Assembly: GCA_946886065.1 (NCBI GenBank)
Contig: CAMPHU010000100.1
Location: 1-15,836 of the forward strand
Direction of reading: 5' to 3'
From: an uncultured Massilia sp.
GTDB taxonomy: Bacteria > Pseudomonadota > Gammaproteobacteria > Burkholderiales > Burkholderiaceae
Length of the DNA: 15,836 nt
Below are positions 1 to 8,591 of this stretch, one piece after another. The notes below the pieces were generated by a model. That model saw nothing but the letters and a program-made list of their open reading frames with translations. It made no database searches and was not told where the DNA came from. A program made the translations under genes and the position numbers. Every line of letters starts with the position of its first letter. Position 1 is the first letter of the stretch.

Positions 1-3000
1 GTGCTCGGCGCCTACACCGACAAGCGCAACATCCGCTTCGACGGCATGCACCGCACCTCGCACGTCACCGACGCCACCGACTGGCGCGTCGAATATCCCT
101 TCCTGGTCCTGCTGCCGGACAGCGAGGAAGAAATGGCCGGCCTGGTCAAGGGCTGCATCGAGCTGGGCCTGACCATCATCCCGCGCGGCGGCGGCACCGG
201 CTACACCGGCGGCGCGATTCCGCTCACGCCGATGTCGGCCGTGATCAACACCGAAAAACTGCTGGCCATGGGCGAAGTCGAGATGACCCGCCTGCCGGGC
301 GTGGACCGCGACTACGCGACCATCCACACCGGCGCCGGCGTGGTCACCCAGCGCGTCTCGCAGGCCGCCGAAAAGGCCGGCTTCGTGTTCGCGGTCGACC
401 CGACCTCGGCCCACGCCTCCTGCATCGGCGGCAACATCGCCATGAACGCGGGCGGCAAGAAGGCCGTCCTGTGGGGCACGGCGCTCGACAACCTGGCGTC
501 CTGGCGCATGGTCGACCCCAACGGCGACTGGCTCGAAGTCACCCGCATGGACCACAACCTGTCCAAGATCCACGACGCGCCGGTGGCCACCTTCAAGCTC
601 GAATGGACCCACCCGTCCACCAAAGGGGCGGCGAAAGGCGAGCCCTTCCGCACCGAGACGCTCACCATCGAAGGCCGCCGCTTCCGCAAGGAAGGCCTGG
701 GCAAGGACGTGACGGATAAATTCCTGGCCGGCCTGCCGGGCATCCAGAAGGAAGGCACCGACGGCCTGATCACGTCGAGCCGCTGGATCCTGCACAAGAT
801 GCCGAAGTTCACCCGCACCGTGGCGCTGGAATTCTTCGGCCAGGCGCGCGACGCGATCCCGTCGATCGTCGAGATCAAGGATTACCTGGACAGCCTGCCG
901 AAGAACGGCGACCCGGCCTTCGCCACCCTGCGCCTGGCCGGCCTGGAACACCTGGACGAGCGCTACCTGCGCGCGGTGGGCTACGCCACCAAGTCCAAGC
1001 GCGGCACCCTGCCCAAGATGGCGCTGTTCGGCGACATCGTCGGCGACGACGAGAACGCTGTGGCGCTGGCTGCCTCGGAAGTGGTGCGCATCGCGAACAC
1101 CCGCGTGGGCGAAGGCTTCGTGGCCGTCAGCGCGGAAGCGCGCAAGAAGTTCTGGCTCGACCGCGCCCGCACCGCGGCCATCGCGCGCCACACCAACGCC
1201 TTCAAGATCAACGAAGACGTGGTCATTCCGCTGAACCGCATGGGCGAGTACACCGACGGCATCGAGCGCATCAACGTCGAGCTGTCGATCAAGAACAAGC
1301 TGCAGCTGGTGGAGCAGCTGCACGCCTACCTGAGCAACGAACACCTGCCGATCGAGAAGAGCGACGACGCCACCGGCGACACCGTCGACCGCGCCGAGAT
1401 CCTGGGCGACCGCCCGCAGCAGGCGCAAGCCCTGGTGCAGCTGGTCGGCAAGCGCTGGGCCTTCATCCTGGCCAATCTCGACGCGCCCCTGCGCAACGTG
1501 ACCGGCGAGCTGGCCGAGCTGGGCCTGGGCCACCTGGCCGGCGCCCTCGACCTGCGCATCGGCAACCAGCCGGACGCCACCCTGTTCGACGTGGTCCAGG
1601 ACCACGGCGTGCGGGTGTCCTGGAAGCAGGAGCTGCGCGCGCCGCTGCGCCAGATCTTCAACGGCGCCGCCTACAAGTGCATCCTCGACGAGTGCACCGC
1701 GATCCACAAGCGGGTGCTGCGCTCGCGCGTGTTCGTGGCCCTGCACATGCACGCGGGCGACGGCAACGTGCACACCAACCTGCCGGTGAACTCGGACGAC
1801 TACGCGATGCTGCAGGACGCGCACAAGGCCGTCGAGCGCATCATGAAACTGGCCCGTTCGCTGGACGGCGTGATCTCGGGCGAGCACGGCATCGGCATCA
1901 CCAAGCTCGAATTCCTCACCGACGAAGAGATCGGCGATTTCCGCGACTACAAGCTGCGGATCGACCCGGAAGGCCGCTTCAACAAGGGCAAGCTGCTCAA
2001 CCTGGAAGGCGCCCACGCCGACCTGCGCAACGCCTACACGCCGTCCTTCGGCCTGATGGGCCACGAATCGCTCATCATGCAGCAGAGCGACATCGGCGAG
2101 ATCGCCAACAGCATCAAGGACTGCCTGCGCTGCGGCAAGTGCAAGCCGGTCTGCACCACCCATGTGCCGCAATCGAACCTGCTGTACTCGCCGCGCGACA
2201 AGATCCTCGCTACCTCGGCGCTGATCGAAGCTTTCCTGTACGAAGAGCAGACCCGCCGCGGCGTCTCGATCCGCCACTGGGAAGAATTCGAGGACGTCTC
2301 CGACCACTGCACCGTGTGCCACAAGTGCGTGACGCCGTGCCCGGTCGACATCGACTTCGGCGACGTCTCGATGAACATGCGTAACCTGCTGCGCAAGATG
2401 GACAAGCGCAGCTTCAAGCCGGCCAACCGCGCGGCCATGTTCTTCCTGAACGCGACCGACCCGACCACGATCAACGCGACCCGCAAGGCGATGGTGGATT
2501 GGGGCTACAAGGCCCAGCGCATGGGCGCAGGCTTGTTAAAAGGCCTGGCCAAGGAACAGACCAGGGCGCCGGCGCCGACCACCGGCAAGCCGCCGATCCG
2601 CGAGCAGGTGATCCACTTCGTCAACAAGAAGCTGCCGGGCAACCTGCCGAAGAAGACGGCGCGGGGCCTGCTCGACATCGAGGACGACAAGATCATCCCG
2701 ATCATCCGCAACCCGCAGAAGACCACGGCCGACACCGAAGCCGTGTTCTACTTCCCGGGCTGCGGTTCCGAGCGCCTGTTCTCGCAGGTGGGCCTGGCGA
2801 CCCAGGCGATGCTGTGGGAAGTGGGCGTGCAGACCGTGCTGCCGCCGGGCTACCTGTGCTGCGGTTACCCCCAAAGGGGAGCCGGCCAGTACGACAAGGC
2901 CGACAAGATGATGACGGACAACCGCGTGCTGTTCCACCGCATGGCCAACACGCTGAACTACCTCGACATCAAGACCGTGCTGGTCTCCTGCGGCACCTGC

Positions 3001-3534
3001 TACGACCAGCTGTCGACCTACGAGTTCGAGAAGATCTTCCCGGGCTGCCGCATCATGGACATCCACGAGTACCTGCTGGAGAAGGGCGTCAAGCTCGAAG
3101 GCGTGAACGGCACCCGCTACATGTACCACGACCCCTGCCACACGCCGATGAAGATGCAGGATTCGCTCAAGACCGTGAACGCGCTCGTGTCGACCGCCGA
3201 CAACGTCAAGATCGAGAAGAACGACCGCTGCTGCGGCGAGTCGGGCACCTTCGCGGTGAGCCGTCCGGACATCGCGACCCAGGTGCGCTTCCGCAAGGAA
3301 GCCGAGATGGAGAAGGGCGCCGACAAGCTGCGCGCCGACGGCTTCAAGGGCGACGTCAAGATCCTGACTTCCTGTCCGTCCTGCCTGCAGGGCCTGTCGC
3401 GCTACAACGACGACGCCGGCACCACCGCCGACTACATCGTGGTGGAGATCGCCAAGCACCTGCTGGGCGAGAACTGGCTGCCGGAGTATGTGGCGCGCGC
3501 CAACAACGGCGGCATCGAAAGGGTGCTGGTATGA
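1..3534 (+). CDS. FAD-linked oxidase / CCG-domain Fe-S oxidoreductase fusion, 5' partial
   Basis: This is the 3' part (1177 codons visible) of a large flavin and iron-sulphur oxidoreductase; the frame is open at base 1, so the leading GTG need not be the start. A GlcD-like FAD-binding half is seen first: the FAD loop [12 protein letters not shown] (about residues 61-72), [12 protein letters not shown] (141-152), the C-terminal HxHxGDGNxH motif (582-591) and GEHGIG (about 627). Two 4Fe-4S clusters follow (C708/711/714/718 and C770/773/776/780), then two CCG cysteine-rich repeats (C921, CC953-954, C997xxC1000; C1046, CC1077-1078, C1125xxC1128). Family knowledge: such GlcD-GlcF/YdiJ-like fusions oxidise D-2-hydroxyacids and pass electrons to the membrane quinone pool. 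Betaproteobacterial members carry an extra N-terminal DUF3683 region, presumably lying outside the window. The exact substrate cannot be told. Its stop overlaps the next start (ATGA), which implies translational coupling. Confidence 0.92.
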   Translation: MLGAYTDKRNIRFDGMHRTSHVTDATDWRVEYPFLVLLPDSEEEMAGLVKGCIELGLTIIPRGGGTGYTGGAIPLTPMSAVINTEKLLAMGEVEMTRLPGVDRDYATIHTGAGVVTQRVSQAAEKAGFVFAVDPTSAHASCIGGNIAMNAGGKKAVLWGTALDNLASWRMVDPNGDWLEVTRMDHNLSKIHDAPVATFKLEWTHPSTKGAAKGEPFRTETLTIEGRRFRKEGLGKDVTDKFLAGLPGIQKEGTDGLITSSRWILHKMPKFTRTVALEFFGQARDAIPSIVEIKDYLDSLPKNGDPAFATLRLAGLEHLDERYLRAVGYATKSKRGTLPKMALFGDIVGDDENAVALAASEVVRIANTRVGEGFVAVSAEARKKFWLDRARTAAIARHTNAFKINEDVVIPLNRMGEYTDGIERINVELSIKNKLQLVEQLHAYLSNEHLPIEKSDDATGDTVDRAEILGDRPQQAQALVQLVGKRWAFILANLDAPLRNVTGELAELGLGHLAGALDLRIGNQPDATLFDVVQDHGVRVSWKQELRAPLRQIFNGAAYKCILDECTAIHKRVLRSRVFVALHMHAGDGNVHTNLPVNSDDYAMLQDAHKAVERIMKLARSLDGVISGEHGIGITKLEFLTDEEIGDFRDYKLRIDPEGRFNKGKLLNLEGAHADLRNAYTPSFGLMGHESLIMQQSDIGEIANSIKDCLRCGKCKPVCTTHVPQSNLLYSPRDKILATSALIEAFLYEEQTRRGVSIRHWEEFEDVSDHCTVCHKCVTPCPVDIDFGDVSMNMRNLLRKMDKRSFKPANRAAMFFLNATDPTTINATRKAMVDWGYKAQRMGAGLLKGLAKEQTRAPAPTTGKPPIREQVIHFVNKKLPGNLPKKTARGLLDIEDDKIIPIIRNPQKTTADTEAVFYFPGCGSERLFSQVGLATQAMLWEVGVQTVLPPGYLCCGYPQRGAGQYDKADKMMTDNRVLFHRMANTLNYLDIKTVLVSCGTCYDQLSTYEFEKIFPGCRIMDIHEYLLEKGVKLEGVNGTRYMYHDPCHTPMKMQDSLKTVNALVSTADNVKIEKNDRCCGESGTFAVSRPDIATQVRFRKEAEMEKGADKLRADGFKGDVKILTSCPSCLQGLSRYNDDAGTTADYIVVEIAKHLLGENWLPEYVARANNGGIERVLV

Positions 3535-3944
3535 CGTGTGAATTGTGCGAACTGTCCGTGCCTGTGGCCTGGCGCGGGCCGAAGTTCAGCGTGATCGTCG
3601 TCGACGACGCCAACTACCCGGGCTTCTGCCGCGTGATCTGGAACGGGCACGTGCGCGAGATGAGCGACCTGGCGAAGGACGACCGCCTGCTGCTGAACGA
3701 AGCCGTGTTCCAGCTGGAAGAAGCGGTGCGCGAAGTCATGCAGCCGCTGAAGGTCAATGTGGCGAGCCTGGGCAATGTGGTGCCGCACCTGCACTGGCAC
3801 GTGATTCCGCGCTATGCGGACGACGCGCATTTCCCGGCCCCGGTGTGGGCCCAGGCTGTGCGCGAGACGCCTCCCGGGGTGCTGGCGGCGCGCCGCGCGC
3901 TGTTGCCGCAGCTGGAAGCTGCTATCCTGCGCCGGTTCACCTAA
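3531..3944 (+). CDS. HIT family protein
   Basis: A 137-residue histidine-triad protein, the usual length for the family. The signature HLHWHVIPR (H86, H88, H90) is the nucleotide-phosphate-binding and catalytic triad, and an N-terminal CELC (C3, C6) resembles the zinc-binding half seen in some HIT proteins. HIT enzymes hydrolyse or transfer nucleoside monophosphates from substrates such as adenosine phosphoramidates or diadenosine polyphosphates; which one applies here is unknown. The ATG at 3531 overlaps the stop of the upstream oxidoreductase by four bases, and the DUF971 gene follows 14 bp downstream, so the three are probably co-transcribed. The start is fixed by the overlap and by the conserved CxxC directly after it. 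Confidence 0.93.
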   Translation: MTCELCELSVPVAWRGPKFSVIVVDDANYPGFCRVIWNGHVREMSDLAKDDRLLLNEAVFQLEEAVREVMQPLKVNVASLGNVVPHLHWHVIPRYADDAHFPAPVWAQAVRETPPGVLAARRALLPQLEAAILRRFT

Positions 3945-3958
3945 TCCAGGAAATCGCC

Positions 3959-4375
3959 ATGCCCAATCCGACTGAACTGACCGTCCACCAGAAATCTCGC
4001 CTGCTCGACATCGCCTTCGACGACGGCGCCGCGTTTTCGATTCCCTTCGAACTGCTGCGCGTGTATTCGCCCTCGGCCGAGGTCAAGGGCCACGGTCCGG
4101 GGCAGGAAGTGCTCCAGGTGGGCAAGCGCGAGGTCGGCATCACCGGCGTGGAACCGGTCGGGAACTACGCGATCAAGCCGCTGTTCTCGGACGGCCACGC
4201 GACCGGCATCTTCAGCTGGGACTACCTGTACAGGCTCGGGAGCGAGCAGCAGGTATTGTGGCAGCAATACCTGGACCGCCTGAAGGCGGCCGGCTTCGAC
4301 GAAGCGAGCGGCCGCGCGCCGGGCGCCGAGCTGCCGGGCGCGCCGGTGATGTCGGGTTGCGGCCACAAGCACTGA
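3959..4375 (+). CDS. DUF971 domain protein (gamma-butyrobetaine hydroxylase-like N-terminal fold)
   Basis: A 138-residue soluble protein of the DUF971 family, recognised from the N-terminal pattern LDIAFDDGAAFSIPFELLRVYSPSAEV, of which the core is FDDG...IPFELLRVYSPSAEV (about residues 19-42), followed by VGITGVEPVGNYAI and the FSDGHATGIFSWDYLYRLG stretch (about 94-113). It ends in a short His/Cys tail (SGCGHKH) that could bind metal. The family shares a fold with the N-terminal domain of gamma-butyrobetaine hydroxylase and is linked to Fe-S or ubiquinone contexts by neighbourhood only; no catalytic role can be assigned. A CAGGAAA ribosome-binding site lies 6 bp upstream of the ATG. In many Betaproteobacteria ubiE follows directly, but here a convergent regulator gene begins 3 bp after the stop. 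Confidence 0.9.
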   Translation: MPNPTELTVHQKSRLLDIAFDDGAAFSIPFELLRVYSPSAEVKGHGPGQEVLQVGKREVGITGVEPVGNYAIKPLFSDGHATGIFSWDYLYRLGSEQQVLWQQYLDRLKAAGFDEASGRAPGAELPGAPVMSGCGHKH

Positions 4376-4378
4376 TTC

Positions 4379-5326
4379 CTAGGCGCTCAGGCGCAACAGC
4401 TTTCTTGCGCACTCGCGCACGGCCTCCCTCAGTGCAGGCGGCTGCCTGATCTCGAAATCGAAGGGCAGGCTTGCCAACTGCCGCGCCATCCATGCGATCT
4501 CGTCCGCCTGGCAATGCATCGCCACGCCGTCCTCCGTCTGTTCGAACACGGCGACCGTCCGTGAAAACTGGGCCTGCGCGCGTTCCAGGCTGGTCTTGAG
4601 CCGCACCTCGGCCGCGTGCGCGCGCGGCAGCGTGGCGACCGAGCGCAGCAGGTAAGCCAGGGCATCGAACTCCCCGGGCCGCTCGAAAGGCCGCTCCAGC
4701 GTTTCCACCGAAAGGATGCGGTCCAGCCGGAACGAGCGGAGCGCGCGCCGCAAGTGGCACCAGCCCACCGCATACCAGCAGCCGCCGTGGTAGGCCAGGC
4801 CGTAGGCGTCGAATTCGCGCTCGGACTGCTTCCCGGCGGCGTCGCCATAGCGCAGGCGCACCCGCCGCCGTGCCTGGGCCGCTACCGACAGCGTCGCCAG
4901 CGCAGCGTGGCTGGCCGCGGCGGAGGCGCCGGTGACGTCGAGCTGCACGGTCTCGTCGAGCGCGCGCACGCGCTGGCGCAGGTTGGCGGCCATCACGCGC
5001 TCCAGCTTGGCCTGGGCGCTGGCCACCGCCGGCGCCGTCCGGTCCAGGCCGAAACTGCGCGCGGCCAGCAAGCCCACCGACAGCGCCACCGCCTCGTCTT
5101 CGCTGAACATCATCGGCGGCAGCTTGAAGCCCGCCACCAGCGCATAGCCGCCGGCCCGTCCCCGCTCGGCAGTGACCGGAATGCCCATCTCTTCCAGCAC
5201 CGCGATGTAGCGCCTCAGGGTGCGGCCGTCCACCCCCAGGCGCGCCGCCATCTCTGCGCCGCTGATGCGGCCATGCGCCTGCAGCAGTTCCAGCACCGCC
5301 AGCACCCGTGTCGCCGGTTTCGCCAT
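4379..5326 (-). CDS. WYL-domain (YafY/DeoR-like) transcriptional regulator
   Basis: A 315-residue regulator with an N-terminal winged helix-turn-helix (about residues 5-62; AEMAARLGVDGRTLRRYIAV holds the recognition helix, then the wing RGRAGGYAL), a central WYL domain (about 145-210; YHGGCWYAVGWCHLRRALRSF with R200 and D202) and a WCX-type C-terminal extension (about 235-312). WYL regulators bind small ligands or nucleic acid and often control the divergently placed gene; here that is a LysE-type exporter. The ATG at 5326 is preferred because AAGGA lies 9 bp upstream; a TTG nine bases earlier would sit almost on top of that site. The gene ends three bases from the convergent DUF971 stop, with no room for a terminator between them. 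The ligand is unknown. Confidence 0.9.
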   Translation of the reverse strand: MAKPATRVLAVLELLQAHGRISGAEMAARLGVDGRTLRRYIAVLEEMGIPVTAERGRAGGYALVAGFKLPPMMFSEDEAVALSVGLLAARSFGLDRTAPAVASAQAKLERVMAANLRQRVRALDETVQLDVTGASAAASHAALATLSVAAQARRRVRLRYGDAAGKQSEREFDAYGLAYHGGCWYAVGWCHLRRALRSFRLDRILSVETLERPFERPGEFDALAYLLRSVATLPRAHAAEVRLKTSLERAQAQFSRTVAVFEQTEDGVAMHCQADEIAWMARQLASLPFDFEIRQPPALREAVRECARKLLRLSA

Positions 5327-5342
5327 GTCGAACAATCCTTGT

Positions 5343-5372
5343 CTGAATTAGGGCTGATTATGTCCTGATTTT
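5343..5372. promoter_or_regulatory. Candidate operator: three 11-bp-spaced direct repeats
   Basis: The short divergent region between the WYL regulator and the exporter contains CTGAATTA (5343-5350), CTGATTAT (5354-5361) and CTGATTTT (5365-5372). The copies start exactly 11 bp apart, so they face the same side of the helix. The region is AT-rich relative to its surroundings. An autoregulatory operator for the WYL protein that also controls the exporter is the natural reading, but binding is inferred. Confidence 0.45.
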
Positions 5373-5414
5373 CCCTTACGCTGCACGCTCGCACCAGCCA
5401 GACAAGGAGAAATG

Positions 5415-6053
5415 ATGGACGCGGCACAACTGGGATTGTTTTTTGTGGTCGTATTCGGCGTGATCGCGCTGCCGGGGCTGGACATGGCCTTCGTGCTGGC
5501 CAGCTCGGTGCGCGGCGGCAGCGGCGCGGGCTTCGCCGCCGTGGGCGGCATCGTCGCGGGCGGCGTCGCCCACACCCTGATGGGCGTGCTCGGCGTGGCC
5601 GCGATCCTGGCCGTGTGGCCGCCGCTGTTCAACGCCATGCTGCTGGCCGGAGCGGTGTATATCGGCTGGATCGGCTGGACGCTCCTGCGCGCGCGCTCGG
5701 CGCCCACGCTGGCGATCGCGCCCCAGGCCCGGCTGCCGCGCGGCAGGTCGATCTTCCTGCAGGGCATGTTGACTTGCCTGCTCAACCCCAAGGCCTATGT
5801 GTTCATGCTCGCGATCTTCCCGCAGTTCCTGCGGCCCGGGCAGGGCGGCTTGTGGTCGCAGGCCGCTTTGCTCGGCCTGATCATCGCCTTCACCCAGACC
5901 CTGGTGTATGGCGCGGTGACGGTGGGGGCGCTGGGCGCCCAGCGCCGCATCGACGCCAACCCGCGCGGCGGCCTGTTCGCCACGCGCATGGTCGGCGCCA
6001 TGCTGATCGGGGCGGGCGTGCTGACCTTGCTCCAGGGCTGGCGCGGGGCTTAG
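5415..6053 (+). CDS. LysE/RhtB family amino-acid (or metabolite) exporter
   Basis: A 212-residue inner-membrane protein, the normal LysE/RhtB length, with about six hydrophobic segments. The family's N-terminal PGxD signature appears as LPGLDMAFVLASSVRGG (normally PGPD), and the mid-protein signature is LNPKAYVFMLAIFPQF (about residues 124-138). The family exports amino acids or small metabolites; the substrate cannot be deduced. AAGGAG at 5404-5409 is 5 bp from the ATG at 5415 and only 2 bp from an ATG at 5412, so 5415 is chosen, though the two differ by one Met. It is divergent from the WYL regulator, which probably controls it, and convergent with the cold-shock gene. A bidirectional stem-loop lies 27 bp after its stop. 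Confidence 0.92.
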   Translation: MDAAQLGLFFVVVFGVIALPGLDMAFVLASSVRGGSGAGFAAVGGIVAGGVAHTLMGVLGVAAILAVWPPLFNAMLLAGAVYIGWIGWTLLRARSAPTLAIAPQARLPRGRSIFLQGMLTCLLNPKAYVFMLAIFPQFLRPGQGGLWSQAALLGLIIAFTQTLVYGAVTVGALGAQRRIDANPRGGLFATRMVGAMLIGAGVLTLLQGWRGA

Positions 6054-6079
6054 CGGCGTGGGAATACCGTAAACGACAA

Positions 6080-6102
6080 AGAGCACGTCGATAACGTGCT
6101 CT
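6080..6102. terminator. Stem-loop between convergent exporter and cold-shock genes
   Basis: A perfect 9-bp inverted repeat, AGAGCACGT and ACGTGCTCT, around a 5-nt loop. Read on the minus strand it is followed by TTTGTCGTTT, so it is better as terminator for the cold-shock gene; on the plus strand it lies 27 bp past the exporter stop and has a poor T-tract. Confidence 0.6.
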
Positions 6103-6138
6103 CAGTCTTGGGCATGCCCGCGGTGCGGGCTGCGCGCT

Positions 6139-6174
6139 AGCTTATTGCGGCTGGATAGCTTATTGCGGCTGGAT
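6139..6174 (-). repeat. 18-bp perfect tandem duplication over the csp stop codon
   Basis: Two adjacent identical 18-bp units (6139-6156 and 6157-6174). On the minus strand each unit encodes Ile-Gln-Pro-Gln followed by TAA and AGCT, so the last residues and the stop codon of the cold-shock gene are repeated just downstream. The protein length is not changed because the first stop is used. Confidence 0.9.
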
Positions 6175-6363
6175 GTTCGCAGCCTGCTTGCCTTTTGGGC
6201 CGGCAGTGATGTCGAAGCTCACGCGCTGGTTTTCCTGCAGCGACTTGAAGCCGTTAACGTTGATGGCCGAGAAGTGTGCAAAAACGTCTTCGCCACCGCC
6301 ATCAGGCGTAATGAAGCCGAAACCCTTCGCATCGTTGAACCACTTTACAGTGCCAGTCGCCAT
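6160..6363 (-). CDS. CspA-family cold-shock protein
   Basis: A 67-residue single cold-shock domain that binds single-stranded nucleic acid and acts as an RNA chaperone in the cytoplasm. It starts [17 protein letters not shown]; the RNP1 motif KGFGFITP (about residues 13-20) and the RNP2 motif VFAHF (27-31) are intact, and length is standard. The start is supported by a GAGGGAA ribosome-binding site 6-7 bp upstream. It stands alone between two convergent or co-directional units, with its own promoter (TATAAT near 6455) and a leader of roughly 85 nt, typical of cold-shock genes whose leaders respond to temperature. Whether it is cold-inducible or constitutive cannot be read from the sequence. 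The 3' end carries an 18-bp tandem duplication. Confidence 0.96.
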   Translation of the reverse strand: MATGTVKWFNDAKGFGFITPDGGGEDVFAHFSAINVNGFKSLQENQRVSFDITAGPKGKQAANIQPQ

Positions 6364-6454
6364 GTTATTCCCTCAAAAGAAAAGTATTGGTATTGTCGCC
6401 CTGTGCGCGCGTCGGAGGACTGGAACCAGCGGCGTGCTCAACATTGCAATTCTG

Positions 6455-6485
6455 ATTATAGAAGCAAATTTTATTTTTTAGGCAA
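6455..6485 (-). promoter_or_regulatory. Sigma-70-type promoter of the cold-shock gene
   Basis: On the minus strand a perfect TATAAT (6460 to 6455) is preceded by TTGCCT (6485 to 6480) with a 19-bp, A/T-rich spacer, slightly longer than ideal. The predicted start site near 6448 gives a leader of about 85 nt. The AT-rich block (6440-6500) stands out sharply in this GC-rich sequence. Confidence 0.65.
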
Positions 6486-6517
6486 GTTTTTTTCAATCGT
6501 GTTCCCCCTTTCCGATT

Positions 6518-6554
6518 GGCGTTTTGTACGCACGCCCGTGCGGTATTTTGCGCC
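6518..6554 (-). terminator. Possible terminator of the fibre operon
   Basis: Directly after the last stop of the operon lies a near-symmetric structure: an inner stem CGCACG/CGTGCG (6529-6542) and an outer GGCG/CGCC (6518-6521, 6551-6554) separated by an unpaired A/T bubble. There is no clear T-tract, so termination efficiency is uncertain. Confidence 0.35.
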
Positions 6555-8030
6555 TCAGAACGTGAACGGCATGCGTACCGTCAGCGTGACGTCCGGGGTG
6601 TCGCGGGTGACGCCGGCGCCCACGGCAATGTTCAGGCTGCGCTTCTCGTTAAAGCGGTAGGAATAGCCTACCAACAGGGTGCCGAGCTGGGTCCGCACCG
6701 AGCCGGGCACCGGCATGCCGTTCTGCTTCATGCGGGCGATGGTGCTGTGGTCGTAGCCCAGGCTGAGCGAGGCCTTGTCGTTCAGCGCCAGGCCCATGCC
6801 GAAGTTAAAGCCGATTACGTCGCCCGGCGCCAGTTCGCCCAGCGGCTCGCGCACGCCGTCGCGCACCAGGCGCGAGACGTTGTCGCGCTTGAAGTTGTAC
6901 ACATAACTCAGGTTGCCGAAGAAGACGGCCGGATCGGACGGGTAGAGCCAGGTCAGGCTCCACTGCAGGGAGTGGAAGCCCGAGCCGGTCGGCAGGGTCA
7001 GGGGCAGGCCGGTGCCGGTGACGTTCTCGCCGATGCAGCGCCGTACGCAGTCGGTCACCACCTCGAAAGGATCGCGGCCGGTGCGGCTCTTGTAGCGCAT
7101 GCCGCCGATGTAATAACCCTTGTCCGGTCCGCCGTCGTTGATCTGGTAGCGGCCGGCGATCTCGACGTCGCCCAGTCCCTTGCCGCTGGTGTCGAACACG
7201 CGCTCGACCGCGGTGCCGGTGAACAGCTCCCGGCTGACCGTGGCGTCCGAGCGGTAGACGTAGGGCAGCTTGACCTCGACTTCCATGCGGTTGCTCAGGC
7301 CGGTGCGTCCGGTGAGGGCGGCGGTGAAGGTGTTGCGCTTGAGCTCACGCACGTCGACCAGGCCGATCAGCAGCGCGGGGATCACGGTGTAGCCCACCAG
7401 CGCCACCCGGTTGCTCGACGAATAGCCGAACTGGGCCGACGGTTCCAGGATGTACTTGCCGCGCGGGGTCAGCACGCCCGGCTGCTCGAACAGGGGAGCG
7501 ACTTCCGGCGGGCGGCTGGGGCGGTTGCGGTTGGCCTGCTGCGGCCCCTGCGCCTGGGCCTGCGTCTGGCCCGGGCTTGGCGCCAAGGGTGGCGGGGCCT
7601 GCGACGGTACCTGGGCCTGCACCTGCGCCGGCAGCACCGGCGGCTGGGCCACCGGCGCCTGTCCGCCCGGTTCGTCGCCGCTCATGGCGATGGCGCCGGC
7701 GCCGCGCTGCTCGGACAGCAGCACGCTGCCGGCCGCCGCGCTGCCCGGAGGGGCCGGTGTTGCCGCCAGGGCCGGCTGCTGGGCGTCCTGCACCTGCTTG
7801 ATCTGCTGGCGCTGTGCCTGCAGCTCCTGCATCAGCCTGTTGACCAGGGCGCGCTGCTCGGCCAGCTCGGCTTTCAGCTCGGCGAGCTCATTACTTTGTT
7901 CCTGGTCGGTGGTGACGGGGACAGCGGGGGCGGCGGCAGAAGCGGAAGCAGCCTGCTGGGCGAGCGCGGCGGGCGCAAGGAGCGCCGCCGCAAGTCCGGC
8001 GGCACGCAGCCGCGCGACATGTGGGACCAT
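6555..8030 (-). CDS. FapF-like outer-membrane export protein: coiled coil, linker, beta-barrel
   Basis: A 491-residue exported protein. A Sec signal peptide (about residues 1-25, ending AALAQQA) is followed by a predicted coiled coil (about 44-85, ELAELKAELAEQRALVN...), a long Ala/Pro/Gln-rich linker (about 86-178) and a C-terminal half with alternating aromatic/hydrophobic strands ending in Phe (RMPFTF), as expected for an outer-membrane beta-barrel of the 'transporter'/Phenol_MetA_deg-like family. That layout (signal, oligomerising coiled coil, linker, barrel) is that of FapF, the Pseudomonas amyloid-export pore. It is the last gene of the operon, 31 bp after the 172-aa gene, as fapF is last in fap operons. 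ATG 8030 is chosen because it has GGAGA 6 bp upstream and starts a proper signal peptide. C328 and C332 (TDCVRRC) could form a disulphide in a loop. An unrelated OM transporter is the alternative. Confidence 0.75.
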   Translation of the reverse strand: MVPHVARLRAAGLAAALLAPAALAQQAASASAAAPAVPVTTDQEQSNELAELKAELAEQRALVNRLMQELQAQRQQIKQVQDAQQPALAATPAPPGSAAAGSVLLSEQRGAGAIAMSGDEPGGQAPVAQPPVLPAQVQAQVPSQAPPPLAPSPGQTQAQAQGPQQANRNRPSRPPEVAPLFEQPGVLTPRGKYILEPSAQFGYSSSNRVALVGYTVIPALLIGLVDVRELKRNTFTAALTGRTGLSNRMEVEVKLPYVYRSDATVSRELFTGTAVERVFDTSGKGLGDVEIAGRYQINDGGPDKGYYIGGMRYKSRTGRDPFEVVTDCVRRCIGENVTGTGLPLTLPTGSGFHSLQWSLTWLYPSDPAVFFGNLSYVYNFKRDNVSRLVRDGVREPLGELAPGDVIGFNFGMGLALNDKASLSLGYDHSTIARMKQNGMPVPGSVRTQLGTLLVGYSYRFNEKRSLNIAVGAGVTRDTPDVTLTVRMPFTF

Positions 8031-8061
8031 CCGGGTTCTCCAGAGTGAATGATTAACAATA

Positions 8062-8580
8062 TTACAAGTTTCCTGCAGAACGCACCAGCGCGTCACGAAT
8101 CGTGGCCTGGAAATTCATGTCTTTCAGCAGGGACATGCTGTTCACGGAGGAGTTGATGATGGTGTCGGTGCGGATGGTCTGGCCGTTGAGGCTGTTCTGG
8201 AGCAGGGTCGCTCCGTTGCCCAGGCCGGTGTCCGCGCCGGCGAAGTTGTTGTTGCCGAGCTGGATCATCCGCGCGGCGCCCAGGGCTTCCTGCGCCTGGC
8301 GGGCCTGGTCGGCGGTGATGCTGGCGAGGTCGGGAATGGCGATGCTCGAGCGCGACAGCACTTCGCCGTTGACCGAGACCACGCGTTCGATCCCGAGCGA
8401 CAGGGTGAGGCCGCCGGGCACGTCGAAGCCGCCGCGCGCTTCCTCGAGCGTCTCGGCGGCCACCGGGGTGCCGAAGCTGGACGCTTCGGGATCGGAGGCA
8501 TGCACGGCAGGCGCCATGATGGCGCCGCCGATCGAGGCGGCCGCCAGGGCCGCCCGCAGGATGTTGCGAAACCAGCGCAT
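8062..8580 (-). CDS. Exported FapE-position protein with double-glycine motif
   Basis: A 172-residue protein with a signal peptide (about residues 1-28, RNILRAALAAASIGGAIMAP, cleavage near AVHA). After a short spacer comes TLEEARGG (44-51), which resembles the double-glycine processing site of C39 substrates (Leu at -7, GG at -2/-1), followed by FDVPGGLTLSLGIERVVSVN. The C-terminal half has Asn/Gln-bearing beta-like segments (GNGATLLQNSLNGQTI, IINSSVNSMSLL) that recall the motifs of the two upstream structural candidates. It sits between the C39 peptidase (11 bp away) and the barrel protein, the position of fapE. AAAGGA 6-7 bp upstream supports the ATG. Sequence homology to FapE itself is not claimed; by position it could be a minor subunit, chaperone or peptidase substrate. 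Confidence 0.85.
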   Translation of the reverse strand: MRWFRNILRAALAAASIGGAIMAPAVHASDPEASSFGTPVAAETLEEARGGFDVPGGLTLSLGIERVVSVNGEVLSRSSIAIPDLASITADQARQAQEALGAARMIQLGNNNFAGADTGLGNGATLLQNSLNGQTIRTDTIINSSVNSMSLLKDMNFQATIRDALVRSAGNL

Positions 8581-8591
8581 ACACAGTCCTT

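Noticed and set aside
2499..3530. Second-frame extension upstream of the HIT protein
   Set aside because: It is an out-of-frame reading of the oxidoreductase gene; the HIT gene starts at 3531, with the ATGA overlap and conserved N-terminus.
6516..8048. A 510-codon plus-strand open frame opposite the FapF-like gene
   Set aside because: Its translation is Gln/His/Arg-rich with no domain; the minus frame has signal peptide, coiled coil and barrel.
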